Source: Micromonospora okii
GTDB lineage: Bacteria > Actinomycetota > Actinomycetes > Mycobacteriales > Micromonosporaceae
Direction of reading: 5' to 3'
Length of the DNA stretch: 64,000 nucleotides
Assembly: GCF_020884795.1 (NCBI RefSeq)
Contig: NZ_BBZF01000015.1
Span: forward strand, 289,328-353,327
The notes under the pieces are model-generated. The model was not told the DNA's origin. It made no database searches and was given only the letters and a program-made list of their open reading frames with translations. A program made the position numbers and the translations under genes. Positions 41,830 to 50,428 of this stretch are shown in pieces. How positions within the stretch are numbered: position 1 is the first letter of the stretch; each line of letters begins with the position of its first letter.

Positions 41830-43256
41830 CCCGGCTCCCCGGCGGTGACCGGAAGCTCCGTGAAGAAGCATGTGCGCTCGCCGGTGTGGCAGGCCGCCCC
41901 GACCTGGTCGACGCCGACCAGCAGCGCGTCGCCGTCGCAGTCCAGGGCCACGGAGCGGACGTACTGGTGGTTGCCGGAGGTCGCGCCCTTGACCCAGTAC
42001 TCCTGCCGGCTGCGCGACCAGTAGGTGGCCCGGCCCGTGGTGAGGGTGCGGTGCAGCGCCTCGTCGTCCATCCAGGCGACCATCAGCACCTCGCCGGTGT
42101 CGTGCTGGCGGACCACGGCGGCCACCAGGCCGTCGGGGGTGCGGCGCAGCCGGGCGGCGACGGCCGGGTCGAGCCGCGACGGGCGGGCGGGCCCGCCGGT
42201 CGTCGGCGGGTTCGCGGTGGTGGCGCCGGTCGCCGGCGCGTCAGGTACGGGCACAGTGAGCCATTCTCCCGCACGCGGCGCGGGCACGGGCGACGGCTCC
42301 CGCCGGGGGCGCGACGTGGCCTCGGCGCGTCCCGGCTCGGGACGGGGCACGGCCCCCGCGCGCTCCCGCTCGGGGCGCGGCGCGACCCCCGCGCATCCCG
42401 GCTCGGGGCGCGGCGCGGTCTCGGCGTCGGCGGTGAGCTGGGCGAGGTAGCGGTCCAGCCGCCCGTCCGACAGGGCCTCGGCCAGGTCCGCCCCGGCCAC
42501 TGCGGCGATCTCGTCGGCGTACGGGCGCACCAGCGGGACGGTGCCGGTGACCAGCCGCCCGGCGGCGGCCCAGAGCTGCCCCGTGGCTCCGGGGCGCGCG
42601 CCGAGGCATAGCAGCATGTCGTCGCGGTAGCCGGGCGGGGCGACCGGGAGGTCCAGCGCCGCGGCGAACGCCGCCCGCCGGGAGACCACCCGCACGCCCG
42701 GGTTGGCCAGCCGCAGCACGCACGGGCAGAGCCGGGCCAGGTCGGCGGCGGCCAGCCGGACGCCGAGGTGGTCGCCCCGGGCCCGCGCCCCGGCGACCTT
42801 ACCGAGCGTGGCGATCAGCTCCTCCAGCCTCGGCTCGTCGGCGGGTTGGCAGAGCACCGGCAGGTCGATGCGGGCGCGCCAGCGCTCGTCGGCCCAGAGC
42901 AGCCGGACCGGCGCGGTGACCGGCAGCCCGAACGCCCAGTCGGCGGGCTGCGCGAGCCGGGTCAGCCAGGAGCGGATGTCCCGCACCGCCACCGAGACGT
43001 GGGTCAGCCGCCCCCCGGACTCGGCGAGGTAGGCCCGGCGGACCGCGTACGGCGCGTTGACCGGCGCGCCGGTCGACGGGGCCGGCGGCTCGGCGCTGAC
43101 CAGCACGTCGAGGTCCACGTCGCTGTGCGCGGTGGCGGCCCGGCGGGCGTGGCTGCCGCGCAGCAGGATGCCGACGACGGGCCGCTCGGCGGCCCGCCGC
43201 AGCCGGGCTACCCAGTCGTCGAGGAACCCACCATCGCGTGACGCTGCGTGACCCAC
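41826..43256 (-). CDS. hisI: Nucleotidyltransferase domain fused to phosphoribosyl-AMP cyclohydrolase
   Basis: A single open frame of 476 codons. Residues 1-260 are a minimal-type nucleotidyltransferase: [20 protein letters not shown] with GS at 34-35 and Asp residues at 46-50. A linker (about 265-335) has repeats of APRPEPGRA. Residues from about 350 are HisI, the third step of histidine synthesis: [18 protein letters not shown], the DCDGD metal motif and [10 protein letters not shown] cysteines. HisI alone could start at the GTG at 42254 with GGGAGAA ahead, so two proteins from one frame are possible. It is coupled to trpE by overlap. Confidence 0.8.
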   Translation of the reverse strand: MGHAASRDGGFLDDWVARLRRAAERPVVGILLRGSHARRAATAHSDVDLDVLVSAEPPAPSTGAPVNAPYAVRRAYLAESGGRLTHVSVAVRDIRSWLTRLAQPADWAFGLPVTAPVRLLWADERWRARIDLPVLCQPADEPRLEELIATLGKVAGARARGDHLGVRLAAADLARLCPCVLRLANPGVRVVSRRAAFAAALDLPVAPPGYRDDMLLCLGARPGATGQLWAAAGRLVTGTVPLVRPYADEIAAVAGADLAEALSDGRLDRYLAQLTADAETAPRPEPGCAGVAPRPERERAGAVPRPEPGRAEATSRPRREPSPVPAPRAGEWLTVPVPDAPATGATTANPPTTGGPARPSRLDPAVAARLRRTPDGLVAAVVRQHDTGEVLMVAWMDDEALHRTLTTGRATYWSRSRQEYWVKGATSGNHQYVRSVALDCDGDALLVGVDQVGAACHTGERTCFFTELPVTAGEPG

Positions 43257-43474
43257 CGCGCCATCGTGCCGTACGCCCGATCGGGGCGCAATGCCCGTTG
43301 CCGGACCTGCTGTCCGGTCCGAAGGCTACCGCCCGTTCCGAAGGCTGGTGCCCGACCGTTCTCATTCCTGCCTCCGGGCACCTTTCGCCACACGCCGTGC
43401 CCCGGCGTCGCCGCGCGGTCGGCCGGCCGCGCGGATCCCTTGCGGGCGGAAGCTCAATTCATCTAGCGTTGATT

Positions 43475-43488
43475 TCATCGGGTGATGA
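43475..43488. promoter_or_regulatory. Candidate TetR operator upstream of the ABC genes
   Basis: TCATC-GGGT-GATGA is an inverted repeat 19 bases before the ABC ATPase start, just ahead of its TTGGAGG ribosome binding site. It is probably a target of the TetR-family regulator two genes downstream. Confidence 0.4.
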
Positions 43489-43506
43489 GTTTTTTGGAGG
43501 TGGGCG

Positions 43507-44250
43507 ATGGAGCATGCGATAGCGGTCCGCGACCTGGTCGTGGAGCGCGGCCGGCGGCGGGTGCTGCACGGGCTGACCTGCTCGGTGCCGCGCGGCGCGG
43601 TCACCGGCCTGCTCGGGCCGAGCGGCAGCGGCAAGACGACCCTGATGCGCGCCGTCGTCGGGGTGCAGACGGTCCGCTCCGGCTCGGTGACCGTGCTCGG
43701 CCGGCCCGCCGGCTCGTCCACGCTGCGCAGCCGGGTGGGCTATCTGACCCAGGCCCCCAGCGTCTACGCCGACCTCTCCGTCCGGCAGAACGCCCGCTAC
43801 TTCGCGGCGCTGCACGGCCGGGGCCGGGCCGAGGCGGACCGGGCCGTCGCCGACGTGGGGCTGGCGGAGGCGGCCACCCAGCTCGTCGGCACGCTCTCCG
43901 GCGGGCAGCGCAGCCGGGCGTCGCTGGCCTGCGCCCTGGTCGGGGAGCCGGAGCTGGTCGTCCTCGACGAGCCGACCGTCGGGCAGGACCCGGTGCTGCG
44001 GGCCGACCTGTGGGCCCGGTTCCACGCCCTGGCCGCCGCCGGGACGACCCTGCTCGTGTCCAGCCACGTGATGGACGAGGCGGCCCGGTGCGACCGGCTG
44101 CTGCTGATCCGCCGGGGCCGGCTGATCGCCGACGACACCCCGGACGCGGTCCGCGCCGCCGCCGGCGTCGACGACCTCGACGAGGCGTTCCTGCGCCTGA
44201 TCCGGGCCGGCGGGGCGAACCCGGCCGGAGCCGACGGGGACCCGTCGTGA
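43507..44250 (+). CDS. ABC transporter ATP-binding protein
   Basis: A 247-aa ATPase. Walker A is GPSGSGKTT (near residues 38-46), the signature is LSGGQRSRASLACAL, Walker B is ELVVLDEPTVGQDPV and the H-loop is LLVSSHVMDEA. It resembles ATPases of ABC-2 drug or polysaccharide exporters. A TTGGAGG ribosome binding site precedes it. Its end overlaps the permease start (GTGA), so the pair is one unit, and the TetR gene follows closely. Confidence 0.93.
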   Translation: MEHAIAVRDLVVERGRRRVLHGLTCSVPRGAVTGLLGPSGSGKTTLMRAVVGVQTVRSGSVTVLGRPAGSSTLRSRVGYLTQAPSVYADLSVRQNARYFAALHGRGRAEADRAVADVGLAEAATQLVGTLSGGQRSRASLACALVGEPELVVLDEPTVGQDPVLRADLWARFHALAAAGTTLLVSSHVMDEAARCDRLLLIRRGRLIADDTPDAVRAAAGVDDLDEAFLRLIRAGGANPAGADGDPS

Positions 44251-45002
44251 ACCCGCGCATCCTGGCCGCCACCACCGGCCGCATCCTGCGCCAACTCCGG
44301 CACGACCGGCGCACCGTCGCCCTGCTCGTGGTGGTCCCGGGCCTGCTGCTCACCATCGTCTACCACATGTACGTCGACCAGCCCGTCCCGCCCGGCCGGC
44401 CGAGCCCGTTCGACCGGGTGGCGCTGATCATGCTCGGTGTCTTCCCGTTCCTCATCATGTTCCTCGTGACCAGCATCGCCATGCTGCGCGAGCGCACCTC
44501 CGGCACCCTGGAGCGGCTGCTCACCACCCCGCTCAACCGGCTCGACCTGCTCTTCGCCTACGGCCTCGCGTTCGGCCTCGCCGCCGCCGGGCAGGCCGCG
44601 ATCGCCTCGGCCGTGGCGTACTGGGTGTTCGGGCTGACCACCGCCGGCAACAGCGCCCTGGTGATCGCCATCGCGGTGGTCGACGCGGTGCTCGGGGTCG
44701 CCCTCGGCCTGCTGTGCAGCGCCTTCGCCCGCACCGAGTTCCAGGCCGTACAATTCATGCCGGTCGTCGTGGTCCCCCAGTTGCTGCTGTGCGGCCTCTT
44801 CGTCGCCCGGGGCCAGATGGCCGGCTGGTTGCAGGCGGTCAGCGACGTCCTCCCGTTGTCGTACGCGGTCGAGGCGTTGCAGGAGGTCGGCGCGCACGCC
44901 GAGCCGACGGCCACGTTGTGGCGCGACCTCGCGGTGGTGGCCGGGGCCGTGGTGCTGGCGCTGGTGCTCGCCGCCGCGACCCTGCGTCGGCGCAGCGGCT
45001 GA
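44247..45002 (+). CDS. ABC-2 type transporter permease
   Basis: A 251-aa membrane protein. Six hydrophobic segments follow the ABC-2 pattern, with the CSAFARTEFQAVQFMPVVVV and LPLSYAVEALQEVG motifs that mark drug-exporter permeases of the DrrB/YhgE group. The GTG start overlaps the ATPase stop. With the ATPase it would export a drug or lipid-like compound; the substrate cannot be told. Confidence 0.9.
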   Translation: MNPRILAATTGRILRQLRHDRRTVALLVVVPGLLLTIVYHMYVDQPVPPGRPSPFDRVALIMLGVFPFLIMFLVTSIAMLRERTSGTLERLLTTPLNRLDLLFAYGLAFGLAAAGQAAIASAVAYWVFGLTTAGNSALVIAIAVVDAVLGVALGLLCSAFARTEFQAVQFMPVVVVPQLLLCGLFVARGQMAGWLQAVSDVLPLSYAVEALQEVGAHAEPTATLWRDLAVVAGAVVLALVLAAATLRRRSG

Positions 45003-45026
45003 GGCGCGACGGGACGAAGGGCGGAG

Positions 45027-45638
45027 ATGGCGGGGCGGACGGGCCGGAGACCCGGCAGACCGGGCACCCGGGAGGCGATCCTCGACGCGGCGCGGGCCGC
45101 CTTCGCGGAGCGGGGCTTCGACGCGGCCTCCGTCCGGTCCATCGCCGGCGCGGCCGGGGTCGACCCGGCGCTGGTGCACCACTACTTCGGCAGCAAGGAC
45201 CAGCTCTTCCTGGCCACGTTGGACGCCCCGATGGACCCGGGCGACCTGCTGCCCCAGGTGCTGGCCGGGGACGACGACGGCATCGGCGAGCGGCTGGTCC
45301 GCGGGTTCCTCGGGCTCTGGGACTCCCCGGCCGGCGCGGGCGCGGTGGCCCTGCTGCGCTCCGGGATGAGCAACGAGTGGACCGCCCGGCTGCTGCGGGA
45401 GTTCCTGGTCACCCAGGTCCTGCGCCGCGTCCTGCACCACCTCGGCGGCGACCCGGCGGAGCTGCCGCTGCGCGGGTCGCTGGTGGCCAGCCAGCTGATC
45501 GGCCTGGCGGTGATGCGGCACGTGGTCCGGCTGGAGCCGGTCGCCTCCGCCCCGGCGGAGACCCTGGTCGCGGCGGTCGCCCCGACGATCCAGCGCTACC
45601 TGCGCGGCGACCTGGCGGAAGGAAGTACGCCTTCCTGA
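45027..45638 (+). CDS. TetR family transcriptional regulator
   Basis: A 203-aa regulator. The HTH is typical (TREAILDAARAAFAERGFDA, then VRSIAGAAGVDPALVHHYFG) and the ligand domain has the PF17920-like end with HVVRLEPVASAPAETLVAAV. It lies 25 bases after the ABC permease on the same strand, so it probably represses that operon and is induced by the exported compound. Confidence 0.9.
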   Translation: MAGRTGRRPGRPGTREAILDAARAAFAERGFDAASVRSIAGAAGVDPALVHHYFGSKDQLFLATLDAPMDPGDLLPQVLAGDDDGIGERLVRGFLGLWDSPAGAGAVALLRSGMSNEWTARLLREFLVTQVLRRVLHHLGGDPAELPLRGSLVASQLIGLAVMRHVVRLEPVASAPAETLVAAVAPTIQRYLRGDLAEGSTPS

Positions 45639-45711
45639 CGCCTGCGGCAGAGAAGCCTCTCCCCCGGGCGACGGCGACGGCGCGGCAGGGGAGGGAGCGG
45701 GGCGGGCGGGG

Positions 45712-46488
45712 TCAGGCCGGGTCGGTGAGGCGGGTCGAGTCGGAGTGCCGGCACAGCATCGGATGCAGCAGCCGGGCCAGTTCCCGCTGGTCGGCCACCG
45801 GGCGCGGGAAGGCCAGCCGGGCCCGCCGCCGCGCGCCGGGGCGGCCGAAGGAGACGACCATTCCGTACCGGTCGAGCCGGACCACGCGGGGCGAGCCGTC
45901 CCGGGTGGACTCGGCCAGGCCGAGCTGCCGCCGGAGGTACGCGGCCAGCTCGTGGCCGTGCTGCACGGCCAGCTCGGTCAGCAGCTCAGTCTCCACCGGG
46001 TGCAGCGGGTCCGGCTCGGCCTCGGCGTACGCGCCGGGGTCGACCCGGCACAGGCCGTCGGGGCGCTCCAGGCGGGCCTCCGCCACCTCGAAGCGGTGCA
46101 GCCGGAACCGGGTGCCCACGTCGAGCAGGTCGCCCACGGGGTCGACCTCGGCGAAGTCCAGCACGGCGCGGCGGGCGTCGCCGCCGTGCAGCGCGACGGC
46201 CCAGCCCGACACCCAGGCCCGGCCCAGCGAGGGGGCGCCGGCCGCGGGCGGCAGGTCGAGGACGTCGAGCGCGACGGCCACGTCCTCGCCCGCCTCGCCG
46301 GGCAGCGCGGCGGCGAGGTCGCTGTGCGACGGCACGAGCAGCAGCACCCGCCCGTCGGCGTCGGTGACGTGCCGGACGTGGAACGGGCCGGGCCGCTGGG
46401 CGAGGTGGACCAGGGCCGGGAGCCGGCCGGCGACCAGCGTCCGGACGGTCTCGGCGGGGCTCGGGCGAAGGACGGGGCTCGGGCGCAT
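45712..46488 (-). CDS. DUF2470 domain protein, iron-regulated
   Basis: A 258-aa soluble protein. The N-terminal half resembles the split-barrel flavin domain of heme-utilisation proteins (PGPFHVRHVTDADGRVLLLV), and the C-terminal 90 residues are a DUF2470 domain (ELLTELAVQHGHELAAYLRR, then VVRLDRYGMVVSFGR, and FPRPVADQRELARLLHPML). Proteins of this layout include HugZ-like heme-handling enzymes. The GGAGGTGGG ribosome binding site fixes the ATG at 46488. An iron box just upstream supports a role in iron or heme use. Confidence 0.8.
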   Translation of the reverse strand: MRPSPVLRPSPAETVRTLVAGRLPALVHLAQRPGPFHVRHVTDADGRVLLLVPSHSDLAAALPGEAGEDVAVALDVLDLPPAAGAPSLGRAWVSGWAVALHGGDARRAVLDFAEVDPVGDLLDVGTRFRLHRFEVAEARLERPDGLCRVDPGAYAEAEPDPLHPVETELLTELAVQHGHELAAYLRRQLGLAESTRDGSPRVVRLDRYGMVVSFGRPGARRRARLAFPRPVADQRELARLLHPMLCRHSDSTRLTDPA

Positions 46489-46500
46489 GACCCACCTCCG

Positions 46501-46519
46501 AAGGTTAGGCTTACCTAAC
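46501..46519 (-). promoter_or_regulatory. Iron box (IdeR/DtxR-type operator)
   Basis: On the minus strand GTTAGGTAAGCCTAACCTT is a near-palindrome that matches the DtxR/IdeR consensus (TTAGGTTAGSCTAACCTAA) at most positions. It stands 12 bases ahead of the start codon of the DUF2470 gene, where iron-loaded repressor would block transcription. Confidence 0.8.
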
Positions 46520-46615
46520 AGCACGGTAGACCAACCGGCCCCACCGGGTCCACCGACCCCCGGTTTTCCCCGTCCGCCCGGTCAAGCAGCCGCCCTCGTC
46601 AAGCGGCCACCCTGG

Positions 46616-48400
46616 TCAACGCGTCTGCTCCAGCCAGGACGCGTAGAGCAGCCCGTAGACCGACTCCGGGTCGCGGACCAGCTCGTCGTGCGGCCCGCGC
46701 TGCACGATCCGACCCCGGTCCACCACGATCACCTCGTCGGCGGACTCGGCGGTGGAGAGCCGGTGGGCGATCACGAGGGTGGTCCGGCCCCGGGTCACCG
46801 CGTCCAGGGTGCGTTGCAGGCGCACCTCCGTGGCCGGGTCGACCGCGCTGGTCGCCTCGTCCAGCACCAGCAGGTCGGGGTCCGCCACGTACGCCCGGGC
46901 CAGCGCCACGAGCTGCCGCTCGCCCACGCTCAGCGCCTCGCCGCGCTCCCCGACCGGCGTGTCCAGCCCGGCCGGCAGCCCCTCCAGCCAGTCGGCCAGC
47001 CCCAGCTCGGTGAAGGCGGCCGTGAGCTGCTCGTCGGCCAGCTCCGGCCGGGCGAAGCGGACGTTCTCGCCGACCGTGGCGTCGAACAGGAAGCCGTCCT
47101 GCGGCACCATCACCACGCGGGAGCGCAGCGAGGCGAACCGCACCTCGGTCAGCGGCACGCCGGAGAGCAGCACCCGCCCGGTCGTCGGGTCCATCAGCCG
47201 GGTCAGCAGCTTGGCGAAGGTGGTCTTGCCGCTGCCGGTCTCGCCCACCACGGCGACCCGGCTCTTCGCCGGGATCTCCAGGTCGACGTCGTGCAGCACC
47301 GGCGGCCCGCCCGGGTAGGCGAAGCCGACCCCGGCGAAGTGGATGTCCAGCGGGCCGGACGGCAGGTCCCGACCCTGCTCGCCCGGGTCGGCCACGTCGG
47401 GGGCGACGTCGAGCACGTCGAGCACCCGCCGCCAGCCGGCGATGGCGTTCTGCGCCTCGTTGAGCACCTCGGTGGCGATCTGCACCGGCTGGATGAACAG
47501 GGTCACCAGGAACAGGAACGCGGTGAGCTGCCCCACCGACAGCGCGCCCTCCACCCCGAGGTTGACCCCGAGGACCACCACGCCGGCCAGCGCCAGGCCG
47601 GCCGCCAGCTCCCCCACGGAGCTGCCCAGGATGCTGATCCGGATCGCCCGCTGCTGCGCCAGCCGCTGCCCCTCGATCGCCGCGTCGAGCCGGCGGGCGG
47701 TCCGCCCCGAGATCCCGTACGCCCGGATCACCGGCGCGCCGACCACGCTCTCCGCGATCGTGCCGAGCAGGGCGCCCGTCCGCTGCCGGACCGTCCGGTA
47801 CGCCGCACCGAGGCGGCGCTGGAGCAGCCGGATCACCAGCACGGCGGGCGCGAACGCCGCGAACACCACGAGCGTCAACTTCCACGAGTACGCGAGCATG
47901 ACGGCCGTCGTCACCAGGAGCTGACCGAGGTTGACGATCAGGATCACGCCGCCCCACTGGAGGAACTGGGTGATCTGGTCGACGTCGCTGGTGACCCGGG
48001 AGACCAGGGAGCCGCGCCGCTCGGACTGCTGGTGCAGCATCGACAGGTCGTGCACGTGCCGGAAGGCCCGGGTGCGCACGTTGGCCAGGGCCGTCTCGCT
48101 GACCGTGAACAGCCGGCGCATCATCAGGTAGCCGCAGACGGTGGTGGCCACCAGCACGGCGGCGGTCACGGCGACCACCCGCCACACCACGTCGAGGTCC
48201 AGCCCGCCGACGATGCCCTCGTCGATGCCCCGCTGCACGGCGACCGGGACGGCCACCCGGCCCACCATGTAGATCAGGGCCAGGGCGACGGTGCCGAGCA
48301 GCCCGGTGCGCAGCTCCGGGGAGAGGGCCAGGCCCCGCCGCAGCGTCCGCCAGGTGCTCTCCGCCGCCTCGTCCCGCCCGCCCTGCGCGTCCGCCGTCAC
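46616..48400 (-). CDS. ABC exporter half-transporter, catalytic-site subunit
   Basis: A 594-aa protein with an N-terminal six-helix membrane domain and a C-terminal ATPase domain. Walker A VVGETGSGKTTFAKLL, Walker B LLVLDEATSAVDP with the catalytic Glu, and H-loop LVIAHRLST are all canonical, but the signature is LSVGERQLVALA, not LSGGQ. The start GTG overlaps the end of the partner gene (GTGA at 48397-48400). The pair forms a heterodimer of the kind in which only one ATP site is active. Confidence 0.92.
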   Translation of the reverse strand: MTADAQGGRDEAAESTWRTLRRGLALSPELRTGLLGTVALALIYMVGRVAVPVAVQRGIDEGIVGGLDLDVVWRVVAVTAAVLVATTVCGYLMMRRLFTVSETALANVRTRAFRHVHDLSMLHQQSERRGSLVSRVTSDVDQITQFLQWGGVILIVNLGQLLVTTAVMLAYSWKLTLVVFAAFAPAVLVIRLLQRRLGAAYRTVRQRTGALLGTIAESVVGAPVIRAYGISGRTARRLDAAIEGQRLAQQRAIRISILGSSVGELAAGLALAGVVVLGVNLGVEGALSVGQLTAFLFLVTLFIQPVQIATEVLNEAQNAIAGWRRVLDVLDVAPDVADPGEQGRDLPSGPLDIHFAGVGFAYPGGPPVLHDVDLEIPAKSRVAVVGETGSGKTTFAKLLTRLMDPTTGRVLLSGVPLTEVRFASLRSRVVMVPQDGFLFDATVGENVRFARPELADEQLTAAFTELGLADWLEGLPAGLDTPVGERGEALSVGERQLVALARAYVADPDLLVLDEATSAVDPATEVRLQRTLDAVTRGRTTLVIAHRLSTAESADEVIVVDRGRIVQRGPHDELVRDPESVYGLLYASWLEQTR

Positions 48401-50277
48401 TGCTCCAGCCCTTCGTTCGCGACGGCCGCCGAGGGCAGCGGCCCGACCTCGTCGTACGTCCCCTGTTGCGCGCGGTCGGTCTCCGCCTGCTCGTAGGCGG
48501 TGACCAGGTCGGCGTAGCCGCCGACGGTGGCGAGCAGCTCGGTGTGGGTGCCCCGGGCGACCACCCGGCCGTGCTCCAGGTAGATCACCTCGTCGGCGAG
48601 CGCGATGGTGGCCCGCCGGTACGCCACCACCAGGATCGAGGCGGCCGGGCCGCCCGTGTCCGGGGCGCGCAGCCCGGCCAGGATGGCCGCCTCCACCCTC
48701 GGGTCCACCGCGCTGGTCGCGTCGTCGAGGACGAGCAGCCGGGGCCGCCCCGCGAGCGCCCGGGCCAGGGTGAGCCGCTGCCGCTGCCCGCCGGAGAGCG
48801 AGGTGCCCCGCTCGCCGACCATGGTGTCCAGCCCCTCGGGCAGCGCGGCGACGAAGCCGTCCGCCTCGGCCAGCCGCAGCGCGGCCCACACGTCGTCGTC
48901 GGTGACGCCGGGGCGGTCCAGCGCGATGTTGGCCCGGACCGTGTCGTCGAAGACGAACGGCACCTGGGCCACCAGCGCGACGGAGCCGGCCAGCGAGGCG
49001 GCGGTGAGGGCGCGCACGTCGACGCCGTCGATGCCGACCGTGCCGGCGCGCGGGTCGACCAGCCGCACCGCCAGCGCGGCGACGGTGGACTTCCCCGCGC
49101 CCGTGGGCCCGACCAGGGCCACGGTCTTCCCGGCGGGGACGGTGAAGGTGACCTCGCCGAGCACCTCGGTGCCGGGCAGGTGCGCCTCGGCGGGCTCGTA
49201 GGCGAAGCTCACGTCGGTGAAGGCGAGCGTGGCGGGGGTCGGGTCGGCCGGGTCGAGGGTGCGCTCGCCGTACGGCATCTCGCCGGTGGCGTCGAGCACC
49301 CGGCTCACCCGGTCCCAGCCGGCGACGCTGCGCGGCAGCTCGGCCAGGACCCAGCCGATGGCCCGCACCGGGAAGGCCAGCACGGTGAAGAGGAAGGCCA
49401 CGCTGACCAGGTCGGTGACCGTGATCGCGCCCTGGCTCAGCCGGATCGCGCCGACGACCAGCACGGCGAGGGTGCCGAGGCTGGGCAGGGTCTCCAGCGT
49501 CGGGTCGAAGACGCCGCGCAGCCGGCCGACGGAGATCAGCGCGTCGCGCAGCTCGCCGGCCCGGGCGGCGAACCGGGCGGTCTCCTGCGCCTCGCGGCCC
49601 ATCGTCTTGACCACCAGGGCGCCGTCGAAGCTCTCGTGCGCGATGCCGCTGACCTCGGCGCGCAGCCGCTGGGCGCGGGCCTGGCGGGGGGCCATCCGGC
49701 GGGAGTAGACGACGTTGAGCGCGAACAGCGCGGGGAAGACGGCGAGCCCGACCAGGGCGAGCGCCCAGTCGGTGACGAAGAGCGAGACGATCGCGCCGAC
49801 GAGCATCACCAGCGTGCCGACGGCGAACGGCAACGGGGCGATCGGGTACCAGGCCGCCTCCACGTCCGAGTTGGCGTTGGAGAGCAGGGTGCCGGTGGCG
49901 TTGCGCTGGTGCCACGACAGCGGCAGGTCCAGGTAGCGGCGGGTGACCCGGCGGCGGTACGCGGCCTGGAGCCGGTACTGCATGTAGCCGGCGCCGAGCC
50001 GGCGGCCGAGGATGCCGACCACCCGCAGCACGCTCATGCCGAACAGGACGCCGGCGGCGAGGGCGAGCGCCGCCACGCCGACCGACCCGCGCTCGATCGC
50101 CGGCACCACCACGTCGCCGACGACGGCGCCCACCACGTACGCGCTGGCGATCACCAGCAGGCCGAACAGCACGCTGCCGGCCACCGCGACCGCGAAGATC
50201 CGGGGTTGTTCCCGGACGGCCCGGCCGAGCACGGACATCCCCCTGCGGAGCACGTCCCGACTTGTCCTGCTGGTCAC
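48397..50277 (-). CDS. ABC exporter half-transporter, degenerate-site subunit
   Basis: A 626-aa partner. Its membrane domain spans about residues 15-300 and its ATPase follows. The signature is a perfect LSGGQRQRLTLA, but Walker B reads LLVLDDATSAVD, with Asp for the catalytic Glu, and the H-loop reads LVVAYRRAT, with Tyr for His. It therefore cannot build its own active site but supplies the signature to its partner. The GTG at 50277 has GGGGGAGAG just ahead; an in-frame TTG at 50301 is the longer alternative. Confidence 0.9.
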   Translation of the reverse strand: MTSRTSRDVLRRGMSVLGRAVREQPRIFAVAVAGSVLFGLLVIASAYVVGAVVGDVVVPAIERGSVGVAALALAAGVLFGMSVLRVVGILGRRLGAGYMQYRLQAAYRRRVTRRYLDLPLSWHQRNATGTLLSNANSDVEAAWYPIAPLPFAVGTLVMLVGAIVSLFVTDWALALVGLAVFPALFALNVVYSRRMAPRQARAQRLRAEVSGIAHESFDGALVVKTMGREAQETARFAARAGELRDALISVGRLRGVFDPTLETLPSLGTLAVLVVGAIRLSQGAITVTDLVSVAFLFTVLAFPVRAIGWVLAELPRSVAGWDRVSRVLDATGEMPYGERTLDPADPTPATLAFTDVSFAYEPAEAHLPGTEVLGEVTFTVPAGKTVALVGPTGAGKSTVAALAVRLVDPRAGTVGIDGVDVRALTAASLAGSVALVAQVPFVFDDTVRANIALDRPGVTDDDVWAALRLAEADGFVAALPEGLDTMVGERGTSLSGGQRQRLTLARALAGRPRLLVLDDATSAVDPRVEAAILAGLRAPDTGGPAASILVVAYRRATIALADEVIYLEHGRVVARGTHTELLATVGGYADLVTAYEQAETDRAQQGTYDEVGPLPSAAVANEGLEQ

Positions 50278-50357
50278 GCTCTCCCCCGCCGTAAGCCGCA
50301 ATCATCTACCCCCATCCTTACCGGACGGGCCCCACCGCGCCGCCCCGGAACGGATAT

Positions 50358-50389
50358 GTCGGCGATCACGCCGACGGCCGCGTCGGCGT
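50358..50389. promoter_or_regulatory. Two overlapping inverted repeats between divergent genes
   Basis: GTCGGCG-ATCA-CGCCGAC at 50358-50375 and ACGCCGAC-GGCCGC-GTCGGCGT at 50368-50389 share the middle arm, so only one hairpin can form at a time. They are in the divergent region between the exporter and the TIGR03085-like gene. A protein-binding site is more likely than RNA control, since the plus-strand transcript probably starts further downstream. Confidence 0.4.
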
Positions 50390-50416
50390 CACCGGGCCGA
50401 ACGCGCCGGCCCGGCA

Positions 50417-50422
50417 TACGAT
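50417..50422 (+). promoter_or_regulatory. -10 box for a leaderless transcript
   Basis: TACGAT stands six bases before the ATG at 50429 and no ribosome binding site is present. It has the same spacing as at 32703 and 38964. Confidence 0.5.
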
Positions 50423-50428
50423 CGGGCC

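Noticed and set aside
46616-50305. A single 1229-codon fused ABC protein
   Set aside because: The upstream half of this frame is the shadow of the partner subunit; the real genes are two, overlapping by GTGA at 48397-48400.
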